From Lentisphaeria bacterium (GTDB lineage: Bacteria; Verrucomicrobiota; Lentisphaeria; Oligosphaerales; Oligosphaeraceae): 36,904 bases of DNA. Location of the stretch: NCBI GenBank assembly GCA_016287975.1, contig JAEEXV010000319.1, positions 1 to 36,904 on the forward strand. Direction: 5' to 3'. The position numbers and the translations under genes are program-made. Of this stretch, positions 16,500 through 25,327 are shown piece by piece (position 1 is the stretch's first letter; each line of letters opens with the position of its first letter). The notes below the pieces were generated by a model. The model ran no database searches and was not told the DNA's origin. It saw only the letters and a program-made list of their open reading frames with translations.

Positions 16500-18122
16500 A
16501 TGGATAGTTTGGCAGGTCGGAAGGTGCCAGAATCGATGTATCTGGACATCCCTGCGTTGATTTCACGCTACTACACTGGGCATCCGGATGTGAATGCGCT
16601 TGGGCAGTCGGTGGTGTTCGGCACCTCGGGGCATCGGGGGACGCCGCTGAAGCTGTCGTTCAACGAGGATCACATCCTGGCGATCACGCAGGCGATCTGC
16701 ACCTACCGCAAGCGCGCGGGGGTGGACGGGCCGCTTTTCATCGGGCGGGACACGCATGCGCTGTCGGAGCCTGCGCTGGCGACGGCGCTGGAGGTGCTGG
16801 CGGCGAACGGGGTGTCGGTGCTGACGGCGGCGGGCGGCGGCTTCACGCCGACGCCAGTGGTGTCGCACGCGATCCTCGCCTACAACCGCGGCCGCAGGAA
16901 GGGTCTGGCGGACGGGATTGTGATCACGCCGTCGCACAATCCGCCGACGGACGGCGGCTTCAAGTACGACCCGCCGAGCGGCGGGCCTGCGGAGGCGGAG
17001 GCGACGAAGGCGATTGCGGCGGAGGCGAATCGGCTGCTGGCGGGGGGGCTGTCGGAGGTGCGCCGAATGACGCTGGACGCGGCGAAGGCGGGCGGATGCA
17101 TCCGCGAGCACGACTACGTCACCCCGTATGTCGCGGACCTGGCCTCCATCATCGACTTCGACGCGATTCGCGGCTCGGGCATACGGATCGGCGCGGACGC
17201 GCTGGGCGGGGCGGGTCTGGGCTTCTGGGCGCCGATTGCGGAGAAGTACGCGCTGGATCTGACGATCCTGGACGGTCGCTACGAGCCGGATTTCCGTTTC
17301 ATGCACGTGGACCACGACGGGAAGATTCGGATGGACTGCTCGTCGCCGTCGGCGATGGCGGGGCTGGTGCGTCTCAAGAGCCAGTACGACATCGCGTTCG
17401 GCAACGACCCCGACTTCGACCGCCACGGCATCGTGACGCCATCGCACGGGCTGATGAATCCGAACCACTATCTGGCGGTCGCCATCGACTACCTCTTCCG
17501 CACCCGCAAGGGGTGGGGCAAGGGCGCTGGGGTCGGCAAGACGGTGGTCTCGTCGGGGCTGATCGACCAGGTGGCCAGGCGGCTGAAGCGCCGTCTGGTC
17601 GAGGTGCCCGTGGGCTTCAAGTGGTTCGTGCCAGGGCTGCTTTCGGGGGAGCTGGGCTTCGGCGGCGAGGAGTCGGCGGGCGCGAGTTTCCTGCGGAAGG
17701 ACGGCACGGTCTGGACGACCGACAAGGACGGCCTCATCCTCTCGCTCCTGGCGTGCGAGATCACCGCCGCGACGGGCAGGGATCCCGCCCTGCACCACGA
17801 TGCGCTGGTGGCGGAGTTCGGGCCGTCGTGGTATGCGCGGCACGACGAGCCAGGCACGCCAGAGAAGAAGGCCCGCATCCTGCAGCTGACTCCCGAGACG
17901 CTGCCGCTGAAGGAACTGGCGGGCGAGAAGGTGGCGGCGGCCTTCTCCGCCGCGCCTGGCAACGGCGCGCCGATCGGCGGCATCAAGGTGTGCGCGGAGC
18001 ACGGATGGTTCGCGATGCGCCCCTCGGGCACCGAGGACATCTGCAAGGTCTATGCCGAAAGCACCCTCGGCCCCGCCCACCTCGACGCCATCTTCGCGGA
18101 CGCCGCCAGGTTGCTGGGGTAG
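16500..18122 (+). CDS. pgm: Alpha-D-glucose phosphate-specific phosphoglucomutase
   Basis: 540 aa, the length of E. coli Pgm. In order: [19 protein letters not shown]; the phosphoserine loop [13 protein letters not shown] (Ser at about 146); the metal-binding loop [10 protein letters not shown]; the sugar-binding motif [12 protein letters not shown]; and the phosphate-binding [12 protein letters not shown]. It interconverts glucose-1-phosphate and glucose-6-phosphate in the cytoplasm. It is directly followed by glgP, whose product is glucose-1-phosphate, so the two steps of glycogen use are adjacent. The 60-nt gap to glgP is wholly occupied by a 9-nt repeat array. Confidence 0.96.
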   Translation: MDSLAGRKVPESMYLDIPALISRYYTGHPDVNALGQSVVFGTSGHRGTPLKLSFNEDHILAITQAICTYRKRAGVDGPLFIGRDTHALSEPALATALEVLAANGVSVLTAAGGGFTPTPVVSHAILAYNRGRRKGLADGIVITPSHNPPTDGGFKYDPPSGGPAEAEATKAIAAEANRLLAGGLSEVRRMTLDAAKAGGCIREHDYVTPYVADLASIIDFDAIRGSGIRIGADALGGAGLGFWAPIAEKYALDLTILDGRYEPDFRFMHVDHDGKIRMDCSSPSAMAGLVRLKSQYDIAFGNDPDFDRHGIVTPSHGLMNPNHYLAVAIDYLFRTRKGWGKGAGVGKTVVSSGLIDQVARRLKRRLVEVPVGFKWFVPGLLSGELGFGGEESAGASFLRKDGTVWTTDKDGLILSLLACEITAATGRDPALHHDALVAEFGPSWYARHDEPGTPEKKARILQLTPETLPLKELAGEKVAAAFSAAPGNGAPIGGIKVCAEHGWFAMRPSGTEDICKVYAESTLGPAHLDAIFADAARLLG

Positions 18123-18182
18123 GAATCCCGTTCGTCCCTTTGGTCTTTTTGGTCCCTTTGATCCCCTTGGTCTTTTTCTCCC
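18123..18182. repeat. 9-nt periodic intergenic array D
   Basis: Plus-strand (sense) units GTTCGTCCC, TTTGGTCTT, TTTGGTCCC, TTTGATCCC, CTTGGTCTT and a last TTTCTCCC. It fills the entire gap from the pgm stop to the glgP ATG, and the ATG follows the last CCC directly. There is no Shine-Dalgarno. Read as NNNN-RTCCC it has the same grammar as arrays A, B and C. Confidence 0.8.
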
Positions 18183-20717
18183 ATGAGCGACACCCACACC
18201 CCCACCATCTCCGCCGAGGCCTTTGACGCCGAGGCCCTCTCCACGAATCCCTCCGCCGAGGCGCTGCGCACTGGGCTGGAATGGCATCTGCGGCATACGC
18301 TGGCGACGAGCCGCCACAAGGTCACCGACCGCGACTGGTACTACGCCTTCTCGATGGCGGTGCGCGACCGCCTGACCTCGCAGTGGATGCGCACGGAGGA
18401 CCAGTATGCGGCGAAGCGGGTGCGGCGCACCTACTATCTGTCGCTGGAGTTCCTGATCGGGCGGCTGCTGGGCAACAACGCCGCCAACCTGAACATCTAC
18501 GATCATTGCGAGGAGGCGCTCAAGGGCAGCCGCCTGGAATGGGACGCGCTGCAGGAGCATGAGAACGACCCCGGTCTCGGCAACGGCGGCCTGGGGCGGC
18601 TGGCGGCGTGCTTCCTGGATTCGATGGCGACGATGCACTATCCGTGCATCGGCTACGGCCTTCGCTACGACTACGGCATCTTCCGCCAGCAGATCATCAA
18701 CGGCGCGCAGGTGGAGGAGCCCGACACCTGGAAGCGGGACGGGTATCCATGGGAGATCAAGCGCCCCGACCGCGCGTACACCGTCTGCTTCGGCGGCGAG
18801 GTGCGGCAGGTGGAATCGGGGGGGCGGAGCATCTGGAAGTGGTTCCCAGCGGAGCGCGTGACGGGCGTCCCGTACGACATTCCCGTGGTGGGCTACGGCG
18901 GCGCGACGGTGAACAACCTGCGCATCTGGTCGGCGAAGGCGTGCAACGACTTCGACTTCCAGGACTTCAACTCGGGGGCGTACGCGGAGGCGGTGGAGAG
19001 CAAGATCACGGCGGAGAACCTGACCAAGGCCCTCTATCCCAACGACAACATCGAGCAGGGCAAGGAACTGCGGCTGCGCCAGCAGTATTTCTTCGTGGCG
19101 TGTTCGCTGCACGACATCCTGCGGCGGCATCTCGCCGAGAACGGCGATCTGCATTCCCTGCCTGAGAAGGTCAGCATCCAGCTCAACGACACCCATCCGA
19201 CCCTCGTCATCCCCGAGATGATGCGGCAGCTGATGGACGAGAAGGGCTTCGGCTGGGACGAGGCGTGGAAGATCACCTGCGCGTGCACCAACTACACCAA
19301 CCACACCATCCTGCCCGAGGCGCTGGAGAAGTGGCCCGTGCCGATGTTCCGCAGGCTGCTGCCGCGCCATCTGCAGATCATCTTCGACATCAACAGCCAT
19401 TTCCTGCGCGAGGTCAGCGCGCTCTATCCAGGCGACGTGGACAAGCTGCGCCGCCTGAGCATCGTGCAGGAGGGCGGGGTGCAGATGCTGCGCATGGCGA
19501 ACCTCGCCATCGTGGGGTCGAGCCACGTCAACGGCGTCGCGCAGATCCACTCGCAGATTCTGAAGGACGTGATCTTCAAGGACTTCGCGGAGATGTGGCC
19601 AGAGAAGTTCCTGAACATGACCAACGGCATCACCCAGCGGCGGTGGCTGCTGCTGGCGAACCGCCCGCTGGCGAAGTTGATCACCGAGAAGATCGGGGAC
19701 GGGTGGATCACCGACCTGGACGAACTGCGGAAACTGGAGGCCTTTGCGGACGACGCGGAGTTCCTGCGCGCGCTGGCGGCCGTCAAGTCGGAGAACAAGG
19801 CGCGGCTGGCGAAGTACATCGAATCGACGCTGGGCATCGAGATCGACCCCGATTCGCTCTTCGACATGCAGGTCAAGCGGCTGCACGAGTACAAGCGGCA
19901 GCTGCTGCTGGTGCTCTACATCATCGTCGTCTACCAGCGGCTGCTGAACCATCCTGAACTCGACTATCCGAAGCGGACCTTCCTCTTCGCGGCGAAGGCG
20001 GCGCCTGGCTACGCGATGGCGAAACTGATCATCCAGCTGATCCACGGCGTCGCGCAGGTCGTCAACAACGACCCGCACGTGGCCGGGCGCATACGGGTGG
20101 TCTTCGTCCCCGACTACCGCGTCTCGCTGGCGCAGATCATGATTCCCGCGGCGGATCTCTCGGAGCAGATTTCGCTGGCGGGGACGGAGGCCTCGGGGAC
20201 TGGCAACATGAAACTGATGCTGAACGGCGCGCTCACCATCGGCACCCTCGACGGCGCCAACGTCGAGATCCTCGGCGAGGTCGGCGCGGACAACATCTTC
20301 ATCTTCGGCCTCACGGCCGAGGAGGTCGCCGAGCGCCGCGCGGGTTATTCCCCGTGGGACATCTACCACTGCGAGCCCGAGATCCGCGCGGCGATCGAGG
20401 CGATCCGCAACGACGTCTTCTCGCCGCTGGAGCCAGGCATCTTCTACCCCATCGTGCAGGCGCTGCTCGACTTCGGCGACCACTACATGCTGCTGGCCGA
20501 CCTCAAGAGCTACATCGCCGCGCAGGAGCGCGCAGGCGAACTCTACAAGGACCGCGACGCGTGGACGCGGAAGGCGCTCCTGAACATCGCGCGCTCGGGC
20601 AAGTTCTCCTCGGACCGCACCATCCGCGAATACGCGGAGCAGATCTGGCACATCACGCCGTGCGCGGTCCCGACGGCGGGGGACGCGGGCATCCCCGCCA
20701 TGCAGGAGGGGGATTGA
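18183..20717 (+). CDS. glgP: Glycogen/starch/alpha-glucan phosphorylase
   Basis: 844 aa. Characteristic segments: YYLSLEFLIGRLLGNN near the N-terminus, NDPGLGNGGLGRLAACFLDS, ERVTGVPYDIPVVGYGG, LNDTHPTLVIPEMMR, FDMQVKRLHEYKRQLL, and the pyridoxal-phosphate site EASGTGNMKLMLNGALTIG (Lys at about 676). The enzyme releases glucose-1-phosphate from alpha-1,4-glucan in the cytoplasm. It is flanked by pgm upstream and a HAD phosphatase 1 nt downstream, as one operon. The first 45 residues are a somewhat long acidic extension. No SD precedes the start, which is abutted by array D. Confidence 0.97.
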   Translation: MSDTHTPTISAEAFDAEALSTNPSAEALRTGLEWHLRHTLATSRHKVTDRDWYYAFSMAVRDRLTSQWMRTEDQYAAKRVRRTYYLSLEFLIGRLLGNNAANLNIYDHCEEALKGSRLEWDALQEHENDPGLGNGGLGRLAACFLDSMATMHYPCIGYGLRYDYGIFRQQIINGAQVEEPDTWKRDGYPWEIKRPDRAYTVCFGGEVRQVESGGRSIWKWFPAERVTGVPYDIPVVGYGGATVNNLRIWSAKACNDFDFQDFNSGAYAEAVESKITAENLTKALYPNDNIEQGKELRLRQQYFFVACSLHDILRRHLAENGDLHSLPEKVSIQLNDTHPTLVIPEMMRQLMDEKGFGWDEAWKITCACTNYTNHTILPEALEKWPVPMFRRLLPRHLQIIFDINSHFLREVSALYPGDVDKLRRLSIVQEGGVQMLRMANLAIVGSSHVNGVAQIHSQILKDVIFKDFAEMWPEKFLNMTNGITQRRWLLLANRPLAKLITEKIGDGWITDLDELRKLEAFADDAEFLRALAAVKSENKARLAKYIESTLGIEIDPDSLFDMQVKRLHEYKRQLLLVLYIIVVYQRLLNHPELDYPKRTFLFAAKAAPGYAMAKLIIQLIHGVAQVVNNDPHVAGRIRVVFVPDYRVSLAQIMIPAADLSEQISLAGTEASGTGNMKLMLNGALTIGTLDGANVEILGEVGADNIFIFGLTAEEVAERRAGYSPWDIYHCEPEIRAAIEAIRNDVFSPLEPGIFYPIVQALLDFGDHYMLLADLKSYIAAQERAGELYKDRDAWTRKALLNIARSGKFSSDRTIREYAEQIWHITPCAVPTAGDAGIPAMQEGD

Positions 20718-20718
20718 A

Positions 20719-21510
20719 ATGGCGGCCACCCTACCGCGCGCCAAGGTCATGCTGTTTGACCTGGACGGGACGCTCTATCTGGACGGCGTGCCCTATCCAG
20801 GGGCGGTCGAGCTGATTCGGAAACTGCGCGATTCCGACCTGGACTACTGCTTTGTCACCAACAACAGCTCCATCGCGCCGCCAGACTACTGCGAGAAACT
20901 GCGCCGCATCGGTTTCCCGCTGGAGCCGCGCAATGTGATGACCAGCTGCGAGGCGACCGTCCACATGCTGCGGACGCTCGGGATCGGCCCCGAGATCTAC
21001 GTGCTGGGCACCGCGAAGTTCCGCAACTGGCTGGAGGGGCAGGGATTTCGGCATGACTTCGCCAAGGCGCGGGCGTTGCTGGTCGGCTTCGACAAGGAAC
21101 TGGACTACCAGAAACTGACCGACGCCACGCGGCTGGTGCTGCGCGGCGTCCCGATCTACGCATCCCATCCCGACCCCGTCTGCCCGCCAGATCTGCCCGA
21201 CGCGGGGATGCTGCTCGAATACCTGAAGGCGGTGCGCCCTGGAACCATCATCCAGGGCATCGCGGGCAAGCCCCACCACTGGCTCGCCGAGGTCCTCGAA
21301 GAGCGCTTCGGCTGCACCGCCGCCGAGATGGTGATGGTCGGCGACCGCGTCGGCACCGACATGCGCTTCGCCCAGAATGCGGGGATGCGCTCCATGATGA
21401 CCCTGAACGGCGTCCATCAGCCGCCGCTCGGCGATGTCAAGCCCACTGTCATCGTCCCGCACGTCGCCCAGATGCTCGACGAATACTGGCCCAGGAACCT
21501 GGGCTGGTAG
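20719..21510 (+). CDS. HAD-IIA family hydrolase (NagD/phosphoglycolate phosphatase-like)
   Basis: 263 aa. HAD motif I is MLFDLDGTLYLDGVPYPGA, motif II FVTNNSS, and motifs III/IV lie in GKPHHWLAEVLEERFGC and MVMVGDRVGTDMRFAQNAG. The cap is of the IIA type, as in NagD and p-nitrophenyl-phosphatase-like enzymes. These dephosphorylate small sugar phosphates or nucleotides; the substrate is not readable here. It starts 1 nt after the glgP stop with GGAGG embedded in the end of glgP, so the two are translationally coupled. Context suggests removal of a sugar phosphate by-product of glycogen breakdown (inference). Confidence 0.9.
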   Translation: MAATLPRAKVMLFDLDGTLYLDGVPYPGAVELIRKLRDSDLDYCFVTNNSSIAPPDYCEKLRRIGFPLEPRNVMTSCEATVHMLRTLGIGPEIYVLGTAKFRNWLEGQGFRHDFAKARALLVGFDKELDYQKLTDATRLVLRGVPIYASHPDPVCPPDLPDAGMLLEYLKAVRPGTIIQGIAGKPHHWLAEVLEERFGCTAAEMVMVGDRVGTDMRFAQNAGMRSMMTLNGVHQPPLGDVKPTVIVPHVAQMLDEYWPRNLGW

Positions 21511-21526
21511 GCGGAATCCACGGCTC

Positions 21527-21680
21527 CCTGGAAAGCCCGGAAGATCCGGAAGATCCGGAAGATCCGGAAGATCCGGAAGATCCGGAAGATCCGGAAGATC
21601 CGGAAGATCCGGAAGATCCGGAAGATCCGGAAGATCCGGAAGATCCGGAAGATCCGGAAACTCCGGAGAATCTGGCGGGA
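21527..21680. repeat. 9-nt tandem array E, 13 perfect CCGGAAGAT units plus degenerate edges
   Basis: CCGGAAGAT is repeated 13 times without change (21537-21653), followed by CCGGAAACT and CCGGAGAAT. Each unit contains the palindrome CCGG and each junction gives GATC, so the transcript could form many alternative CCGG-CCGG pairings. It lies between the HAD gene and the UPF0210 gene. Perfect identity suggests recent expansion. Confidence 0.95.
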
Positions 21681-21731
21681 CGGCGCAATACGGCTTTTTT
21701 TCAACGAACCTCAACCCGATTCACAGTCACC

Positions 21732-23111
21732 ATGATTCGCACTGACCAAGTCATCAATACCGTGGAGATGATCCAGAAGGAGAATCTGGATGTGCGCACC
21801 GTCACCTTGGGCATCAACCTGATGGACTGCAGGGACACGGATGTGTCGGTGATGTGCCGTAAGGTGGTCTCGAAGATCGAGCGTCTGGCGGGGCGTCTGG
21901 TGGAGACGTGCGACGCGGTGGGCGGCAAGTACGGCATCCCCGTGGTCAACAAGCGCCTGGCGGTAAGCCCCGCGGCCGATGTGGCGGCGGGCATGGGCCG
22001 CGCGGGCATGGTCGCGCTCGCGAAGGCGCTCGACACGGCCGCGCGCAGCACGGGCATCGACTTTGTCGGCGGCTTCTCGGCGCAGGTGCAGAAAGGTGCG
22101 AGCTCCTCCGACGACGACCTCATCGAGGCGCTTCCCGAGGCGCTGCTTTCGACGCAGAAGGTCTGCGCCTCCATCAACGTCGGGTCGAGTCGGACGGGCA
22201 TCAACATGTCGGCGGTGGCGCGCCTGGGCGAGATCCTGAAGGAACTCGCGGAGAAGAGCGCCGACCAGGACGGCTTTGCGTGCGCGAAGCTGGTGGTCTT
22301 CACGAACCAGCCCGAGGACGTGCCGTTCATGGCGGGCGCCTACCACGGCCACGGCGAGCCCGAGGCCGTCATCAATGTCGGCGTCTCAGGCCCTGGCGTC
22401 GTCTGCAGCGCGCTGCGGCGGCGCATCGACACGGACGGCGCGGAGAACCTGGGGCTGGACGACCTGGCCGAGGAGATCAAGAAGACCTCGTGCCGCGTCA
22501 CGCGCTGCGGCGAACTCATCGGGCGCGAGGTGGCGGCGCGGCTGGAACTGCCCTTCGGCATCGTCGATCTGTCGCTGGCGCCGACGCCGAAGGTCGGCGA
22601 TTCCATCGGCGAGATCCTGCAGATCCTGGGACTGGACGCGATCGGCGCGCCAGGCTCGACCGCCTGCATCGCGCTTCTGAACGACGCCGTCAAGAAGGGC
22701 GGCGCCTTTGCGTCGCAGTCGGTCGGCGGCCTGTCGGGGGCCTTCATCCCCGTCTGCGAGGACGCGGCGCTGGCGGCGGCGGCGACGGCGGGCGAGCTCT
22801 CGCTGGAGAAACTGGAGGCGATGACCTGCGTCTGCTCGGTGGGGCTCGACATGATCGCCGTCCCAGGCGACACCCCCGCCGAGACCCTTTCCGCGCTGAT
22901 TGCGGACGAGATGGCGATCGGCATGATCAACAAGAAGACGACGGCGGTGCGCTTCGTGCCAGTGCCTGGCAAGCGGGCGGGCGACCGCATCGAGTTCGGG
23001 GGGCTCTTCGGCGGCGGGACGGTGATGGCGGTGCCGAATCCAGGCAAGTCCGCACGCTTCATCCGCTTCGGCGGGCGCATCCCCGCCCCGATCCACAGCC
23101 TCAACAATTGA
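21732..23111 (+). CDS. UPF0210 / DUF711 family protein (PFL-like fold)
   Basis: 459 aa. Family features: MIRTDQVINTVEMIQKENLDVRTVTLGINL at the N-terminus, FVGGFSAQVQKG, SINVGSSRTGINM, INVGVSGPGVV, and near the C-terminus KTTAVRFVPVPGKRAGD and GGLFGGGTVMAVPNP. The UPF0210 family is distantly related to pyruvate formate-lyase and anaerobic ribonucleotide reductase barrels but lacks a proven activity. It is commonly paired with an ACT-domain regulatory protein, which is not present here. It follows array E by about 50 nt and has no Shine-Dalgarno. Confidence 0.9.
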   Translation: MIRTDQVINTVEMIQKENLDVRTVTLGINLMDCRDTDVSVMCRKVVSKIERLAGRLVETCDAVGGKYGIPVVNKRLAVSPAADVAAGMGRAGMVALAKALDTAARSTGIDFVGGFSAQVQKGASSSDDDLIEALPEALLSTQKVCASINVGSSRTGINMSAVARLGEILKELAEKSADQDGFACAKLVVFTNQPEDVPFMAGAYHGHGEPEAVINVGVSGPGVVCSALRRRIDTDGAENLGLDDLAEEIKKTSCRVTRCGELIGREVAARLELPFGIVDLSLAPTPKVGDSIGEILQILGLDAIGAPGSTACIALLNDAVKKGGAFASQSVGGLSGAFIPVCEDAALAAAATAGELSLEKLEAMTCVCSVGLDMIAVPGDTPAETLSALIADEMAIGMINKKTTAVRFVPVPGKRAGDRIEFGGLFGGGTVMAVPNPGKSARFIRFGGRIPAPIHSLNN

Positions 23112-23153
23112 ACCGACGGCCAGAAACGGCGTGCAGCAGGGAAGCGCAGTCAG

Positions 23154-24359
23154 ATGAAAACGCTGGATCGAATTCTGAAATGGGTGAGTTGGCTGACGAT
23201 CGGGGGGCTGGTGGCGCTGGCGGTCGTGGTTAAATGCGGCATTTGGCGGCTGCCCGACGGATGGGTGCGGGTGTGGCTGACGCCGATTCTGGCGGCGGCG
23301 GCCATTGGATATGTCACCAACTGGCTGGCGATCTGGTTCCTCTTCCGCCCGTATCAACGCCATTGGAAAATCTGGGGCGTGGTGCCGCGCAACCAGGCGC
23401 GGCTGGCGACGGCGCTCGGAAAGGTGATTCCAGAGCGGCTGCTGCCGCCAGAGCAGCAGACGCAGATGATCACCAAACTGGTGAGCAATTTCCTGGGGCG
23501 TCCAGAGATGCTCCAGGGGGTGCGGAAAATGGCGGGGGAGGCGGTGGTGGCGAAGCAGGAAAGCATAGCCGCCTTTGCCGCGCCGATGGTGATGGACGCC
23601 GTTCGGGGCTTCTGCGATTCGACGCTGACGCCAGAGCGCGTGGGGAGCGCCGCAGCTGGCGCCATCGAGGAGTATCTGGCGGTCCCCGAACATCGGGACG
23701 CGCTTAGCCAGGTGCTCCTCGGGGAAGTGATGGCGAATCTTCCAGACCTCACCAATTATCTCAAGGCGAACATCAAGGCGGGAGTCGAGGAATATCTGCG
23801 GCATTCCAATGGCATGCTCTCTCTTGCGTCGCCGATGGTCGGGCCAGTCATCGACAACCTGGACTGGAACCGCATCCAGGGGCAGATCGCCGAGGCTATT
23901 CTGTCGCCCTCCTGCCAGGCCAAACTCGCGGACAAGCTTCAGGCGGCGGGGAAGCGCCTGGCGGCGGCTGTCGCGACCCCGGAGACCGCCGAGGCGCTGC
24001 GGCGGCAGATCCTGGAGGCGGTTCAGAAGCCAGACGGCGTCCTCGCCGAGACCTTGCGCGAGAAACTCCCGCAGGTGCTGAAGGGCATCGTGGAGAGCGA
24101 CGCCATCTGGGAGGCGATCGAGAAGAATGCGGTCCCGTATCTGCGGGAGCAGATTGAGCCGATGCTCGCCGACCGCGCCGAAGAGATTGCGGCGACACTG
24201 GATCTGTCGGGGCGCATCGAATCTGCGGTGAATGGCCTGAAGGTGCCTGATATGCACCAGACGGTGCTGGAGGTCGCGGGCAATGAACTCCTGTGGCTGC
24301 AGGTGCTCGGCTTCGTCCTGGGGGGCGTGGCAGGTTTGCTGATGGCGGTGGTGCGTTAG
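23154..24359 (+). CDS. DUF445 family membrane protein
   Basis: 401 aa. Two N-terminal hydrophobic segments (about 13-32 and 42-65) contain AAAIGYVTNWLAIWFLFRPYQ, the diagnostic DUF445 motif (GyiTNwlAikmLFrP), followed by VVPRNQARLATALGKVIPERLL. A long helical middle and a C-terminal hydrophobic helix (about 380-400, LGGVAGLLMAVVR) complete the YheB-like plan. Function unknown; membrane-bound with a large soluble loop. It starts 42 nt after the UPF0210 stop, probably in the same transcript. SD is weak (AGGGAA). Confidence 0.88.
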   Translation: MKTLDRILKWVSWLTIGGLVALAVVVKCGIWRLPDGWVRVWLTPILAAAAIGYVTNWLAIWFLFRPYQRHWKIWGVVPRNQARLATALGKVIPERLLPPEQQTQMITKLVSNFLGRPEMLQGVRKMAGEAVVAKQESIAAFAAPMVMDAVRGFCDSTLTPERVGSAAAGAIEEYLAVPEHRDALSQVLLGEVMANLPDLTNYLKANIKAGVEEYLRHSNGMLSLASPMVGPVIDNLDWNRIQGQIAEAILSPSCQAKLADKLQAAGKRLAAAVATPETAEALRRQILEAVQKPDGVLAETLREKLPQVLKGIVESDAIWEAIEKNAVPYLREQIEPMLADRAEEIAATLDLSGRIESAVNGLKVPDMHQTVLEVAGNELLWLQVLGFVLGGVAGLLMAVVR

Positions 24360-24405
24360 GCGGGGGGATTTTGGATGCGGCGGGGGCGGAGTTTGGAATG
24401 AGGAT

Positions 24406-24414
24406 TATCTTATG
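24406..24414 (+). promoter_or_regulatory. -10-like element of the CBM9-like lipoprotein gene
   Basis: GGATTATCTTATGG contains TATCTTATG, 86 nt upstream of the start. It matches the recurrent TAnnTTATG motif. AGGAGG AAA precedes the ATG at 24500 and decides that start. No -35 box is evident. Confidence 0.4.
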
Positions 24415-24499
24415 GCACGGAAATAGGGGCGCAGTTGGACAATTCGGCGGGGGATGACTGCACTGGCCGCATCAAGTAACGTGACAGGAGGAAAATGCG

Positions 24500-25279
24500 A
24501 TGAAGCGGATTGGATTGTGGATGGCGCTGGGCGCGCTGGTGCTGTGCGCGTCGTGCGGGACCATCGGTTCCCAGTGGACCTACTTGACGGAGGAGGCGAA
24601 GGTCTACACGGTGAAGAAGGTGGATCCTGCGAATCCGCCGTGCTTCGACTGCCGCTGGTGGTCGCCCGTGTGGGAGAAGGCGGAGACGCAGGGCATCAAG
24701 TTCTTCACGGCGAAAAGCAAGATCAAGGACGTGATCGTTCAGTTCCGCTTGCTGCATGACGAGAAATACATCTACGGCATCGCCTATACGAATGACCGAT
24801 ATGTGTCGGCGGTCTACACCTACCCGAACGAGATGCCGTGCCGCGACAACTGCTTCGAGGCCTTCCTAATGCCCTCGGACAAGGGCTACGTGAACATGGA
24901 GATCAGCATCGCGGGAGGCATCCTAGGCGAGTTCCACCCGCGCCCGAAGGGCGGCAAGGACAACGAGTACTGGCCTGGCGAGCGGATGAGCGCGGAGTTC
25001 GTCGGCAAGACCTTCCAGGCCAAGACGAGCCTGCCTGGCCCCGTCAATCCCGAATGCGAGAGCACCCTGGTGTGGGTGATCGAGTTCCGCTTCCCCGTCA
25101 GCATCTACAAGCGCTTCATGGAGAATCCCGAGGCGGCCCTTTCAGGGCAGGTGTGGCGCGGCAACTTCTTCCACTGCGCGGGCCACTCCAGCCATCCGCG
25201 CTGGGCGGCGTGGTCGCCGCTGGGCGCCTTCGGCGGCTTCCACGACCCGTCCCATTTCGCGACCGTGAAGTTCGAGTAG
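24500..25279 (+). CDS. Lipoprotein with CBM9-like carbohydrate-binding fold
   Basis: 259 aa. The signal MKRIGLWMALGALVLCASC ends in a probable lipobox cysteine (C19, with C16 at -3, slightly unusual). The mature part has the CBM9-like/DOMON layout: an exposed-surface strand with KYIYGIAYTNDRYVS, the core DNCFEAFLMPSDKGYVNMEIS, and a C-terminal WRGNFFHCAG ... HPRWAAWSPLG motif. These stand-alone family-9-like modules are frequent in Lentisphaerota, Planctomycetota and Bacteroidota and probably bind glycans at the cell surface. Monocistronic, with its own promoter-like element and a strong hairpin after it, convergent with comM. Confidence 0.8.
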   Translation: MKRIGLWMALGALVLCASCGTIGSQWTYLTEEAKVYTVKKVDPANPPCFDCRWWSPVWEKAETQGIKFFTAKSKIKDVIVQFRLLHDEKYIYGIAYTNDRYVSAVYTYPNEMPCRDNCFEAFLMPSDKGYVNMEISIAGGILGEFHPRPKGGKDNEYWPGERMSAEFVGKTFQAKTSLPGPVNPECESTLVWVIEFRFPVSIYKRFMENPEAALSGQVWRGNFFHCAGHSSHPRWAAWSPLGAFGGFHDPSHFATVKFE

Positions 25280-25288
25280 GCTGGACGC

Positions 25289-25326
25289 GGCCGCGGAAGC
25301 CGCCGCATGGGCGGACTTCCGCGGCC
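25289..25326. terminator. Strong hairpin between convergent genes
   Basis: GGCCGCGGAAG-CCGCC pairs with GGCGG-CTTCCGCGGCC: 16 bp with one bulged A and a 5-nt loop. It occupies the 48-nt gap between the converging lipoprotein and comM genes. No T-tract on either side; a bidirectional transcription stop is likely. Confidence 0.65.
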
Positions 25327-25327
25327 C

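Noticed and set aside
16563..20750. 1395-codon open frame on the minus strand across pgm and glgP
   Set aside because: Arg/His/Pro/Val-rich antisense frame with no domain; pgm and glgP on the plus strand carry all catalytic motifs.
21537..21653. CRISPR array
   Set aside because: Units are 9 nt and contiguous with no spacers, and no cas genes are present.
21431..21745. Arg-Ile-Phe or Ser-Gly repeat proteins encoded by array E
   Set aside because: Same reason: open frames in all phases from a 9-nt repeat, with no start context or conserved flanks.
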